Counted from the stretch's first letter, positions 24,172 through 35,375 are shown. The stretch: 64,000 bases of DNA from Bradyrhizobium centrolobii (GCF_001641635.1 NZ_LUUB01000107.1:47242-111241), one strand, 5' to 3'. Numbers and translations: made by a program. Notes: generated by a model not told the origin, from the letters alone.

Positions 24172-24702
24172 ATGCTGCGCCGCCTACTTCAACCGGTCTG
24201 GGTCCTGCTGGCGATCATCTTCCTGATCGAAGCCTGGCTGTGGGACCATCTCGAACCGATCGTCGCGCGGGTCGTCGCAGCCATCCCGCTCGCCCGGTTC
24301 AAGCAATGGCTGACCGAGCGCGTCGATGCGCTGTCGCCGGCCATGACGCTGATCGTGTTCGCCGTTCCCATCATTCCGCTGTTTCCGCTCAAGCTGGTCG
24401 GCCTGTGGCTGCTTACGCACGAGTACTGGTTCAGCGCGGCCTTCACGATCCTGTTCGCAAAACTGCTCGGTGTCGGCGTCACCGCCTTCGTCTTCGACGT
24501 GACGCGCGACAAGCTTTTGGAGATGGTCTGGTTCGAGCGACTCTATGAGCTGGTCTTGAGGCTGCGCGCCAAGGCCGCCGAGCTCGTCGACCCGATCAAG
24601 CGGCGCATCAAGGAGCTCATCACCGGCAACGGCGAAGGCTGGTCCTCCCGCACGCTGCGCCTGATCCAGCGCTTCCGCAAAAGCGTCCACGAGGCGCGCT
24701 GA
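24172..24702 (+). CDS. Small predicted membrane protein, function unknown
   Basis: 176 residues, starting at an ATG 34 bp after lpdA and so probably cotranscribed. Three hydrophobic segments are visible: about 5-24 (VWVLLAIIFLIEAWLW), 62-86 (MTLIVFAVPIIPLFPLKLVG) and 92-113 (FSAAFTILFAKLLGVGVTAF). The C-terminal half is basic and helical (LRLRAKAAELVDPIKRRIKE). No catalytic motif recognised. The longer frame that starts inside lpdA (24004) is rejected. Confidence 0.75.
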   Translation: MLRRLLQPVWVLLAIIFLIEAWLWDHLEPIVARVVAAIPLARFKQWLTERVDALSPAMTLIVFAVPIIPLFPLKLVGLWLLTHEYWFSAAFTILFAKLLGVGVTAFVFDVTRDKLLEMVWFERLYELVLRLRAKAAELVDPIKRRIKELITGNGEGWSSRTLRLIQRFRKSVHEAR

Positions 24703-24724
24703 TTGTCGCCAGTAATGAACGCTG

Positions 24725-24803
24725 CGTAGCCCGGATGAGCGAAGCGACATCCGGGATTTGTCATCGCGGCACCCCGCATGTCGCTACGCTCATGCGGGCT
24801 ACG
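24725..24803. repeat. Palindromic element (GTAGCCCGGATGAGCG type)
   Basis: Left arm CGTAGCCCGGATGAGCGAAG and right arm ending GCTCATGCGGGCTACG pair imperfectly around GCGACATCCGGGA / CCCGCATGTCGC. Non-coding. Together with the next element it fills the 350-bp gap between the membrane protein and DUF4337 genes. Confidence 0.7.
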
Positions 24804-24882
24804 AATCGGATCGCAGTCATTGCTACGAACGAATTCGCTTCCAACGGCAACGTTTGGCAGGGGCTCGCGCCAGATCCCCAGG

Positions 24883-25029
24883 CGTCGTCCCCGCGAAGGC
24901 GGGGACCCATAACCCCAAGAAGAAGTTTGGCGAAGGCTCGTCGTCCGGTACTCCTGCCATCCGCTACCGATAAATCACGCGGATGGGTCCCGGCCCCCGT
25001 GCGCAATTGCGCACTAGGCCGGGACGACG
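24883..25029. repeat. About 147-bp palindromic element (CGTCGTCC...GACCCATA family), copy 1
   Basis: Ends CGTCGTCCCCGCGAAGGCGG and GGCCGGGACGACG are inverted; inside are GGGACCCATAACCCCAAG and CGCGGATGGGTCCCGG. The interior matches, in reverse complement, the element at 50344-50480 (shared GTGATTTATCGGTAGCGGATGG-like and CTTCGCCAAACT segments). Its last 45 bases nearly match the end of the 53511-53673 copy, including the palindrome TGCGCAATTGCGCA. Confidence 0.8.
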
Positions 25030-25052
25030 GTGGAGCAAGGTGCGTCAGCGCA

Positions 25053-25643
25053 TCAATGCAGATGCAAGAGATGCGGCCACCACAGGCCGAGGCCGGTCAT
25101 GACGAGGCCGGCGAGCGTCAGGATGCCGCTGACGTAAGCGAGCGCGATCATGCCGGTGATGATGGTGGCTGATGCCAGCACGATGCCGATCTGAAAGGCG
25201 GCGGACCCAAGCTCGAAGTGGTGGTATTTCGCAGTCGCCTCGTCGCGCTCATGCTCGGCGTGCTTGGCCTTCTCGGCGAGCTGCTCGGTGCCCTCTCCGG
25301 TCTCGGGTTCGGAGCGGTAGCGCGCCGCGGTCTTCTGCCATTCGTCGATCTGTTTCTGCACCGCCGCCTTGGTGGCGTCGTCGGTGGTCGATCCCAGCGT
25401 GAGCTTGCCCTGCTCGGCCGCGGTCTGCACCACGGTCCGGCGGATGCTCTTGGCCTGGAAGAAGGCCCAGAGGTTGGCCGATTCGACATTCTTGCTGATG
25501 GCTTCGGTCTGCGCGCCCTTGCCGAGGGTCTCCGAGATCGCCAGGAATAGCGCGAGCACCGCGATCAGCAGAGCGATCTTCCTGTTCTCGCCGGACGCGT
25601 GTTCGGCGTGCTCGGCGTGCTCCATGCTTTCATGTGCGCTCAT
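25053..25643 (-). CDS. DUF4337 family membrane protein
   Basis: 196-residue protein. After a His/Glu-rich N-terminus (HESMEHAEHAEHASGEN) there is one hydrophobic helix (IALLIAVLALFLAISETLG, about 23-41), a long polar coiled region with repeated Lys/Glu/Ala, and two C-terminal helices (FQIGIVLASATIITGMIALAY, GILTLAGLVMTGLGLWW). The order KIALLIAVLAL-x-LAISETLGK and the segment NLWAFFQAKSIRRT are characteristic of DUF4337, function unknown. The start at 25643 has the ideal GGAGGGAAAT before the ATG; an in-frame upstream start at 25697 is rejected. On the same strand as xerC, which ends 82 bp upstream of its start. Confidence 0.85.
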   Translation of the reverse strand: MSAHESMEHAEHAEHASGENRKIALLIAVLALFLAISETLGKGAQTEAISKNVESANLWAFFQAKSIRRTVVQTAAEQGKLTLGSTTDDATKAAVQKQIDEWQKTAARYRSEPETGEGTEQLAEKAKHAEHERDEATAKYHHFELGSAAFQIGIVLASATIITGMIALAYVSGILTLAGLVMTGLGLWWPHLLHLH

Positions 25644-25725
25644 ATTTCCCTCCTGGAATCCGCCGGTACGATTGACCGAACCGCGGTCGCCGCGCAAGAG
25701 GCAAGCAAGTTATGACGTCAGTGTG

Positions 25726-26691
25726 TCACCGCCGCGGATGCGCGCTGGCGTAGACTTCGAGCAGCCGTTCGGAGTCGATGCCGGTGTAGACCTGCGTGGT
25801 CGAGAGCGAGGAATGGCCGAGCAATTCCTGGATCGCGCGCAGGTCGCCGCCGCGTGACAGAAGATGTGTGGCAAAGGAATGCCTGAGCGCGTGCGGCGTG
25901 GCGCTGTCGGGCAGGCCGAGCGCGCCGCGCAGCCGCTCCATCGCGAGCTGGATGATGCGCGGGCTCAAGGGGCCGCCGCGCGCGCCGACGAAGAGCGGCC
26001 CTTCGGCGGGAAGCGCATGCGGGCACATCGCGACATATTCGTCGATCAGCGCCAGCACGTTTTGCAGCACCGGCACCATGCGGGTCTTGTTGCCCTTGCC
26101 GGTGACGACCAGTACGTCGCCTTCGCCGGGCCGCGGCACCTCGCGGCGCTTCAGCCCCAACGCTTCGGAGATGCGCAGGCCCGAGCCGTAGAGCAGCGCC
26201 ATCACCGCGGCATCGCGCACCAAAATCCAGGTCTCGCGCTCCTCGCCGGCGCGCTCGTCGGCATCGGCGAGCCGTTTTGCGGAGGCCATCGGCAGCGGTT
26301 TGGGCAGGCTTTTTGCGACCTTCGGCGCGCGGATCGCCGACAGCGCCCCGACCTTGCCTTTGCCTTCGCGTTCGAGGAAGCGGCCGAAGGAGCGCAGGCC
26401 CGCAAGCGCCCGCATCAGCGAGCGGCCGGCAATATCGTCGGCGCGGCGCATCGCCATGAAGGCGCGGATGTCGGTTGCTTCAAGCGCGGCGAAGCGCTTA
26501 AGCGTGACGCGCTCGCCCCAATGGGCGCAGAGGAAATCCAGGCACTGCCGCAAGTCGCGGCCATAGGCCTCCAGCGTCTTCGGCGACAGCCGCCGCTCGG
26601 CGCCGAGATGCGACAGCCAGCGCGCCATCTCCTGCGTGATCGTCGCGTCGGCGCTCGGAAGCTCGATCTGTGGGGCGGCGGCTTTCTTCAT
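25726..26691 (-). CDS. xerC: Tyrosine recombinase XerC
   Basis: 321-residue site-specific recombinase; with XerD resolves chromosome dimers at dif. The N-terminal SAM-like DNA-binding domain (about 16-115: MARWLSHLGAERRLSPKTLEAY) is followed by the catalytic domain with all six residues: Arg173 (GSGLRISEAL), Lys199 (GKGNKTR), His267 and Arg270 (HALRHSFATH), His293 (LLGHSSLSTTQ) and Tyr302 (VYTGID). Divergent from priA, the usual alphaproteobacterial arrangement, and no phage genes are near, which supports a housekeeping Xer and not an integrase. Confidence 0.93.
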   Translation of the reverse strand: MKKAAAPQIELPSADATITQEMARWLSHLGAERRLSPKTLEAYGRDLRQCLDFLCAHWGERVTLKRFAALEATDIRAFMAMRRADDIAGRSLMRALAGLRSFGRFLEREGKGKVGALSAIRAPKVAKSLPKPLPMASAKRLADADERAGEERETWILVRDAAVMALLYGSGLRISEALGLKRREVPRPGEGDVLVVTGKGNKTRMVPVLQNVLALIDEYVAMCPHALPAEGPLFVGARGGPLSPRIIQLAMERLRGALGLPDSATPHALRHSFATHLLSRGGDLRAIQELLGHSSLSTTQVYTGIDSERLLEVYASAHPRR

Positions 26692-26801
26692 GGCTCTGGA
26701 CGCAATGATTCCGCACAGTATATCGCATCACACCCGTTTATCGTTCGCTAAGGCCGGCCCATGGGGCTAGCCTTGATGTCCCAGGTTCCGATTCTCCGTC
26801 C

Positions 26802-29009
26802 ATGGATCACACGCCGCGCACCTCATCCCAGGCCACGTCGACCCGCATGGTCGACGTGCTGGTGCCGGTCGCGCTCGACCAGACCTATTCCTACCGCGTG
26901 CCGCGCGGCATGGAGCTGAAGGCGGGCGATCTCGTCGGCGTGCCGCTCGGCCCGCGCGAGGTGCTCGCCGTTGTCTGGGCGGAGAACACCAATCCTGATC
27001 CACGCCTGCACAACCGCCTCAAGGACGTCAGCGAGAAGCTCGATATCCCGCCCTTGAAGCCCGAGCTGCGTTCGGTCGTCGACTGGGTTGCCAACTACAC
27101 GCTGAGCCCGCGCGGCATGGTGCTGCGCATGTGCCTGCGCATGGGCGAGAACCTCGGCCCTGAACGGCTTCGCGCCGGCGTGCGCCTGATCGGCGATCCA
27201 CCGCGGCGGCTGACGCCGGCGCGGCGCCGCCTCATCGAGGTGCTGTCGGACCGGCTGCTGCACGGCAAATCCGAGGCCGCCAAGGAAGCCGGTGTCTCGG
27301 CCGGCGTGATCGACGGCCTCGTCGACGAGGGCACGCTGGTGGTCGAGCCGCTGCCGCCGCCTCCACCGCCGCCGGCACCCGATCCGGCCTTTGGCCGGCC
27401 GGATTTCACGCCGCTCCAGCTTTCCGCAGTCGACGCGATGCGGGCGCTTGCCGCCAACGGCACCTTTCACGTCGCGCTGCTCGACGGCGTCACCGGCTCG
27501 GGCAAGACCGAGGTCTATTTCGAGGCCGTTGCGGAGGCCATCCGCCGCGGCAAGCAATCGCTGATCCTGATGCCGGAGATCGCGCTGACCGGCCAGTTCC
27601 TCGACCGCTTCGCGCAACGCTTTGGTGTGCGGCCGCTGGAATGGCATTCGGAGCTCACCCCGCGCACCCGCGCGCGCAACTGGGCGGCGATCTCCGAAGG
27701 CAGCGCGCCGGTCGTGGTCGGCGCGCGCTCGGCGCTGTTCCTGCCCTACGCCAATCTCGGGCTCATCGTGGTCGATGAGGAGCACGACCAGGCCTACAAG
27801 CAGGACGACGGCGTGCACTATCACGCCCGCGACATGGCGGTGGTGCGCGCACATATCGCAAAAATTCCGATCGTGCTGGCCTCCGCGACACCCTCGGTCG
27901 AATCCGAGGTGAACGCGCGCAAGAACCGCTATCAGCGCATCGCGCTGCCCTCGCGCTTTGGCGGCCAGCACATGCCGCATATCGAGGCGATCGATCTGCG
28001 CCGCGAGCCGCCCGCGCGCGGCCGCTTCATCTCGCCGCGTCTCGCCGGCGAGATCAGGACGGCCATCGAGCGGCGCGAGCAGGCGCTGCTGTTCCTCAAT
28101 CGCCGCGGCTATGCACCGCTGACCCTGTGCCGCGCCTGCGGCCATCGCTTCGCCTGCACCATCTGTGACGCTTGGCTCGTCGATCACCGCTTCCGTCAGC
28201 GGCTGGTCTGTCATCACTGCGGCTTCTCGATGCCGCGCCCCCATATTTGCCCGAACTGTTCGGCGGAGGAATCGCTGGTCGCGGTCGGGCCCGGCGTCGA
28301 GCGCTTGCAGGAGGAGGCGGCCGCGCTGTTCCCGGAAGCGCGCACCATGGTGCTGTCGAGCGATCTCATCACCTCGATCGAGACGATGCGATCGGAACTC
28401 GCCGAGATCGCGGAAGGCCGCGTCGACATCATCATCGGCACCCAGCTCGTGGCCAAGGGCCATAATTTTCCGCGGCTCAATCTGGTCGGCGTGGTCGATG
28501 CGGATCTGGGCCTCAGCAATGGCGATCCGCGCGCGGCGGAACGCACCTGGCAGCTGCTCAACCAGGTGATCGGCCGCGCCGGGCGCGAGCAGGGCCGCGG
28601 CGTCGGCTATCTCCAGACCCACCAGCCCGACCATCCCGTGATGAAGGCTCTGATCGCCTGCGACCGCGAGGCCTTCTACGACAGTGAGATCGATCTGCGC
28701 GAGCGCACGCTCTATCCACCGTTCGGGCGGCTCGCGAGCCTGATCATTTCGGCGGGCGACCGGCCGAGCGCCGAAGGCTTTGGGCGGAGGCTCGTTGCAC
28801 TCGCGCCGCGCGATGAGCGCGTGCAGGTGTTGGGGCCCGCGGAAGCCCCGCTCGCGGTGATCAAGGGCCGCTACCGCTTCCGCATCCTGGTGAAGTCGGC
28901 GCGCGGTTTTGACCTGTCGGACTATTTGCGCAACTGGCTCGCCGTCAGCCCGAAGCCGAAGGGTAACCTGAAACTCGAAGTGGACGTCGATCCGCAGAGC
29001 TTTTTGTAG
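26802..29009 (+). CDS. priA: Primosomal protein N' (replication restart helicase PriA)
   Basis: 735-residue superfamily 2 helicase that restarts stalled replication forks. N-terminal 3'-DNA-binding domain (VDVLVPVALDQTYSYRVP), winged helix, Walker A GVTGSGKTEVYFEA (around residue 229-240), Walker B VVDEEHDQAYKQ (DEEH box), and the zinc-binding insertion with paired cysteines CRACGHRFACTIC, CHHCGF and CPNC, then GTQLVAKGHNFP and QVIGRAGR. A Pro-rich stretch (PPPPPPPAP, about 186-194) links domains. Normal length; divergent from xerC by 110 bp. Confidence 0.96.
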   Translation: MDHTPRTSSQATSTRMVDVLVPVALDQTYSYRVPRGMELKAGDLVGVPLGPREVLAVVWAENTNPDPRLHNRLKDVSEKLDIPPLKPELRSVVDWVANYTLSPRGMVLRMCLRMGENLGPERLRAGVRLIGDPPRRLTPARRRLIEVLSDRLLHGKSEAAKEAGVSAGVIDGLVDEGTLVVEPLPPPPPPPAPDPAFGRPDFTPLQLSAVDAMRALAANGTFHVALLDGVTGSGKTEVYFEAVAEAIRRGKQSLILMPEIALTGQFLDRFAQRFGVRPLEWHSELTPRTRARNWAAISEGSAPVVVGARSALFLPYANLGLIVVDEEHDQAYKQDDGVHYHARDMAVVRAHIAKIPIVLASATPSVESEVNARKNRYQRIALPSRFGGQHMPHIEAIDLRREPPARGRFISPRLAGEIRTAIERREQALLFLNRRGYAPLTLCRACGHRFACTICDAWLVDHRFRQRLVCHHCGFSMPRPHICPNCSAEESLVAVGPGVERLQEEAAALFPEARTMVLSSDLITSIETMRSELAEIAEGRVDIIIGTQLVAKGHNFPRLNLVGVVDADLGLSNGDPRAAERTWQLLNQVIGRAGREQGRGVGYLQTHQPDHPVMKALIACDREAFYDSEIDLRERTLYPPFGRLASLIISAGDRPSAEGFGRRLVALAPRDERVQVLGPAEAPLAVIKGRYRFRILVKSARGFDLSDYLRNWLAVSPKPKGNLKLEVDVDPQSFL

Positions 29010-29030
29010 AGCTGTAGCCCCATCCTCAAC

Positions 29031-29136
29031 CGTCATTCCGGGACGCGCCGGTAGGCGCGGGCCCGGAATCCATTTCTCCGCAGACTTTGCGGCCCGATGG
29101 ATTCCGGGCTCACGCTTCGCGTGCCCCGGAATGACG
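29031..29136. repeat. Palindromic element (CGTCATTCCGGG family)
   Basis: 106 bp with inverted ends CGTCATTCCGGGACGCGCC / CGTGCCCCGGAATGACG and inner arms GGGCCCGGAATCCAT / ATGGATTCCGGGCTC. Related to 13295-13481. Lies between the convergent priA and RlpA-like genes. Confidence 0.8.
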
Positions 29137-29144
29137 GAGAATAA

Positions 29145-29175
29145 GAAAAGCCCGCCGTCCCCCAAGACGGCGGGC
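29145..29175 (-). terminator. Terminator of the RlpA-like gene
   Basis: Perfect 10-bp stem GCCCGCCGTC / GACGGCGGGC; read on the minus strand it is followed by TTTTCTTATT. It lies 85 bp after the stop of the RlpA-like gene. Confidence 0.87.
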
Positions 29176-29260
29176 TCGTTTCACGCGCGCATCAAGCTGC
29201 TCACGTCCTTGCGGACATTACCTGGTGCTGCGCTTGTGAGGAGAGGCGCTGGTAGCGCCG

Positions 29261-29749
29261 TTAGGAGACGACTTCAGCGGTGACGCGGCCGACGCCGGCG
29301 CCCGTGAGGCCGATGGCGCGGGCTGCGCCGGTGGAGAGGTCAAGGACACGGCCGCGAATGAACGGGCCACGGTCGTTGATGGTGACGATCACGCTACGGC
29401 CGCCATGGGTGACGCGCAGCTTGGTGCCGAATGGCAGCGAACGGTGCGCCGCGGTCAGGGCGTTCTGGTTGAAGCGCTGGCCCGACGCGGTCCGGCTGCC
29501 GGACTCATTGCCGTAGAAGGAGGCCATGCCGGAGAAGCTGTGTCCGGTGCCCGACGACGGCGTCATCGCCGCATTGGCGTTGCGCCAATCGGAATTGGTG
29601 TCGTTCTGGGCGTGGTGGCGGTGATGGTGGTGATGCCTCGATTTGGCGGAGGCCTCGGTGGCGGTTCCGCCGACGAGGAGAGTTGCGGCGACGAAAGCAA
29701 TCGTCGTGCGAGGCCGGGTTACGCATCCCAGCATCTTCAATGACAGCAT
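29261..29749 (-). CDS. RlpA-like septal-ring lytic transglycosylase family protein
   Basis: 162-residue exported protein. Signal peptide (about 1-35, TIAFVAATLLVGG then TEASA) followed by a natural poly-His patch KSRHHHHHRHHAQND (39-46). The double-psi beta-barrel runs from about 70: GMASFYGNESGSRTASGQRF, NALTAAHRSLPFGTKLRVT, VTINDRGPFIRGRVLDLS; the conserved Asp of INDRGPF is present. RlpA proteins cleave peptidoglycan strands lacking stem peptides and localise by a SPOR domain; this short form has no SPOR domain and no lipobox Cys was found at the cleavage site. A CtrA-type box lies about 180 bp upstream. Start could be Met6. Confidence 0.85.
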   Translation of the reverse strand: MLSLKMLGCVTRPRTTIAFVAATLLVGGTATEASAKSRHHHHHRHHAQNDTNSDWRNANAAMTPSSGTGHSFSGMASFYGNESGSRTASGQRFNQNALTAAHRSLPFGTKLRVTHGGRSVIVTINDRGPFIRGRVLDLSTGAARAIGLTGAGVGRVTAEVVS

Positions 29750-29930
29750 TTAGTGGTCCCTGCGCTAGTATTGCCACATATGTGGCTAGTGGAGCCCCCA
29801 TCAGGTTGTGAGCGGGTTGGCGTTTCGTTTCGCATTGCGGCGTGAATTGGGCAGTAGTTCCGCTACGGCTGCGATTGAAACATCTTGTTACTCGAGCCGG
29901 TATTCGAGCGGAGTTCCGTAGTATTCCGAT

Positions 29931-29946
29931 TTAACGATTTATTAAC
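29931..29946. promoter_or_regulatory. CtrA-type binding box
   Basis: TTAACGATTTATTAAC fits TTAA-N7-TTAAC, the full consensus of the cell-cycle regulator CtrA, exactly. It is 185 bp upstream of the RlpA-like gene (minus) and 440 bp upstream of atpH (plus); the envelope gene is the more plausible target. No other perfect full-length box was noticed in the window. Confidence 0.6.
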
Positions 29947-30213
29947 TGATCTAATACTTGCGAATACTGTAAAACGAAGTCATTTCGTCCGATGTTCGGA
30001 ATTCAGTAAGTATTCGGCGAGTGGAACCGGCGTGGTCGATTTCACGCCTCTGCGAGCCGTGTTCATGGCCGCTATGCGCTGAGAGCAGGGAACGAATGGC
30101 GGGCGGGCGCGCCGCGCGCGCTGTCAATTCCGTGACATGGCAGGTCGGCGTCGCGGGATCGTGACATGCGACGAACTGGCGACGGAACGCGGTGCCTTTA
30201 ATTTGGCGTCATG

Positions 30214-30242
30214 TTGCACCTGCGCGCCTGCCATGCTAGCAA
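30214..30242 (+). promoter_or_regulatory. Candidate promoter of the atp operon
   Basis: TTGCAC, 17-nt spacer, TAGCAA, about 145 bp upstream of the atpH start. Reasonable fit to a sigma-70 promoter; by eye only. Confidence 0.35.
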
Positions 30243-30386
30243 AGCCGCGATTTTAACGAACCCGGCACTTCCTGTGTCGGTCGAAAATCGAAGTCCCGCT
30301 TGAATTCCAAGGGCTTGGATCGCTTGGCGCCGCTTCCGTGGCGACGGTTTTTCCCTTGCGAGTTTGACAGCTAAAAGAGCGCGTCT

Positions 30387-30946
30387 GTGGCTGCAGAAGA
30401 TACGTCCGTTTCAGGTGTGTCCGGCCGTTATGCAACGGCCTTGTTTGAACTGGCCCGTGACCAAGAAGTGGTCGACGAGGTCAAAGCCGATCTCGATAAG
30501 TTCGATGCCTTGCTGAGCGAGAGTGCCGATCTGAAGCGCCTCGTCCGCAGCCCGGTATTCGCGGCCGATACCCAGTCCAAGGCCCTCTCGGCCGTGCTGG
30601 ACAAGGCCGGTATCGCCGGCATCTCCGCCAATTTCCTGAAGGTTTTGACCGCCAACCGCCGCCTGTTTGCGGTGGCTGACGTCATCCGCGCCTACCGCGC
30701 CCTCGTCGCCAAGTTCAAGGGCGAGGCAAGCGCCGATGTTACGGTGGCGGAGGCGCTCTCGGACAAGAATCTCGACGCCCTCAAGGTTGCCCTGAAGTCG
30801 GTGACCGGCAAGGACGTCGCGCTGAACGTGAAAGTCGATCCCTCGATCATCGGTGGCCTCGTGGTCAAGCTGGGCAGCCGCATGGTCGATAGTTCGCTTC
30901 GCACCAAACTCAATTCGATCAAGCACGCGATGAAAGAGGCAGGCTG

Positions 30947-30947
<1 letters not shown>
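30387..30947 (+). CDS. atpH: F0F1 ATP synthase subunit delta
   Basis: 186-residue peripheral-stalk subunit linking the F1 alpha subunits to subunit b. Starts with GTG at 30387 (AAAGAGCGCG upstream), product VSGVSGRYATALFELARDQ, with the family C-terminal block LKVDPSIIGGLVVKLGSR and SLRTKLNSIKHAM. Its TGA overlaps the atpA ATG (TGATG), so translation is coupled. First gene of the F1 operon; the F0 genes (atpIBEF) are not in the window, as usual for the split operons of this group. Confidence 0.96.
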
Positions 30948-32476
<1,529 letters not shown>

Positions 32477-32617
32477 TGCTGCATGGCCGGGTCCTCCGGC
32501 CATGACCGCGTCGCGAGAGGCAAAACAATAACAGGCATGCCCGGCGCCCGGCCGGGCATTGCGATAGGGATAGGCTAGCGGTCCGACGTCCAGTCGGGCT
32601 GTCGGGGTGAACGAAGA

Positions 32618-33493
32618 ATGGCGTCACTTAAAGACATGCGGGTCCGCATCGCCTCCACCAAGGCGACGCAAAAGATCACGAAGGCCATGCAGATGGTGGC
32701 GGCCTCGAAGCTGCGCCGCGCGCAGACCGCTGCGGAAGCTGCTCGTCCCTATGCGGACAAGATGGCCGCCGTGATCGCCAATATCGCCAGTGCCGCGGCG
32801 GGTTCTCCCGGAGCGCCTGCGCTGCTCACGGGCACCGGCAGGGATCAGGTGCACCTGCTCCTGGTCTGTACCGGCGAGCGCGGCCTTTCGGGCGCGTTCA
32901 ACTCCTCGATCGTGCGCCTTGCGCGCGAGCGCGCACTGGCGCTGATGAACGAGGGCAAGGAAGTCAAATTCTTCTGCGTCGGTCGCAAGGGCTATGAGCA
33001 GCTCCGCCGCCTGTTCGAAAAGCAGATCGTCGAGCACATCGATCTGCGCAGCGTTCGCCTGCTCGGCTTCGTCAACGCCGAGGATATCGCCAAGAAGATC
33101 CTCGCTCGCTTCGATGCCGGCGAATTCGACGTCTGCACGCTGTTCTACTCGCGCTTCCGCTCGGTCATTGCCCAGATCCCGACGGCGCAGCAGGTGATCC
33201 CGCTGGTTGTCGAGGAGACGGCGGCCGGTGCAAGCACGACGTCCTACGAATACGAGCCGGAAGAGGACGAGATCCTCGCGCGTCTCCTGCCGCGGAATCT
33301 CGCTGTTCAGATCTTCCGTGCGCTGCTCGAGAACAACGCCTCGTTCTACGGCGCGCAGATGAGCGCGATGGACAACGCGACACGCAACGCCGGTGAAATG
33401 ATCCGCAAGCAGACGCTGATCTACAACCGAACCCGCCAGGCGATGATCACCAAGGAACTGATCGAAATCATCTCCGGCGCCGAGGCGGTCTAA
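32618..33493 (+). CDS. atpG: F0F1 ATP synthase subunit gamma
   Basis: 291-residue central rotor shaft. N-terminal helix MASLKDMRVRIASTKATQKI and KAMQMVAASKLRRAQ, and the C-terminal helix MSAMDNATRNAGEMI then RTRQAMITKELIEIISGAEA, both conserved hallmarks. It ends 15 bp before the broken ohr gene that separates it from atpD. Confidence 0.97.
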   Translation: MASLKDMRVRIASTKATQKITKAMQMVAASKLRRAQTAAEAARPYADKMAAVIANIASAAAGSPGAPALLTGTGRDQVHLLLVCTGERGLSGAFNSSIVRLARERALALMNEGKEVKFFCVGRKGYEQLRRLFEKQIVEHIDLRSVRLLGFVNAEDIAKKILARFDAGEFDVCTLFYSRFRSVIAQIPTAQQVIPLVVEETAAGASTTSYEYEPEEDEILARLLPRNLAVQIFRALLENNASFYGAQMSAMDNATRNAGEMIRKQTLIYNRTRQAMITKELIEIISGAEAV

Positions 33494-33508
33494 CCGAGGG
33501 AGCGCGAC

Positions 33509-33884
33509 ATGGCATACGTCACATCGGCGACCACCAAGGGCGGGCGGAACGGTCGGGCTCAGCTCGACAATGGCGGCCTCGCGCTCGCAATGGCGCTGCC
33601 GAAGGAGCTTGGCGGCGCCGGCGACGGCCACAATCCCGGCCTGCTTTGGACAAGCGATCCTCGTCATCGCCAAGAAGCACGGCATCGATGGCCAGGCCGC
33701 CAAGGTCACCGCGGACGTCACGCTCAACACCGACGACGGCTTCTCGCTGGCGGTCGAGCTGAAAGTTTCCGTTCCCGGAGCCGACAGGGACAAGGTCCAG
33801 GCGCTGGTCGAAGAAGCTCACACGGTGTGCCCCTATTCCAAGGCCACCAAAGGCAACATCCCGGTCAAGCTGACCGTGGTCTAA
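33509..33884 (+). pseudogene. ohr: Disrupted organic hydroperoxide resistance (Ohr) gene between atpG and atpD
   Basis: Two fragments of one Ohr-type thiol peroxidase lie in different frames. The first (ATG 33509, GAGGGAGCG upstream) reads MAYVTSATTKGGRNGRAQLD to KELGGAGDGHNP and is Ohr-like through the catalytic-Arg region GRNGRA. At about 33637/33638 the frame changes: the next recognisable residues ACFGQAILVIAKKHG are in the frame that runs to a TAA at 33882-33884, through the second-Cys motif VCPYSKATKGNIPVKLTVV. Intact Ohr has EQLFAxGYA between these, so about 26 bp are missing, including the catalytic Glu. Both Cys survive but the gene cannot make a normal protein. It sits in the ATPase operon 15 bp after atpG and 28 bp before atpD. 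Confidence 0.85.
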
Positions 33885-33912
33885 GAATTTCGGATCGAAG
33901 GAGATAGAGTTC

Positions 33913-35355
<1,443 letters not shown>

Positions 35356-35375
35356 GCTAGCGAATAGCGAATAGG

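Larger units (their letters stand above)
29750..30386. other. 637-bp divergent intergenic region (RlpA-like gene / atpH)
   Basis: No convincing gene. The middle (about 29880-30020) is clearly more AT-rich than its surroundings and contains the CtrA-type box and five copies of a GTATTC/GAATAC motif (29900, 29920, 29953, 29961, 30009). Nearer atpH, TTGCAC (30214-30219), a 17-nt spacer and TAGCAA (30237-30242) form a candidate sigma-70 promoter for the ATPase operon. A small open frame (29885-30082) was rejected because it crosses the regulatory motifs and has no ribosome-binding site. Confidence 0.6.

Noticed and set aside
25726..26691. Tyrosine recombinase as a mobile-element integrase
   Set aside because: It has the XerC size and layout, is divergent from priA, and no phage, plasmid or transfer genes are nearby.
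29885..30082. 65-codon frame in the RlpA-like / atpH gap
   Set aside because: Overlaps the CtrA-type box and the GTATTC motif array and lacks a ribosome-binding site; more likely regulatory DNA.
33509..33907. Programmed frameshift as an explanation of the split ohr
   Set aside because: The two parts cannot be joined by a simple shift: the block EQLFAxGYA, including the catalytic Glu, is absent from all frames. Deletion is the simpler explanation.
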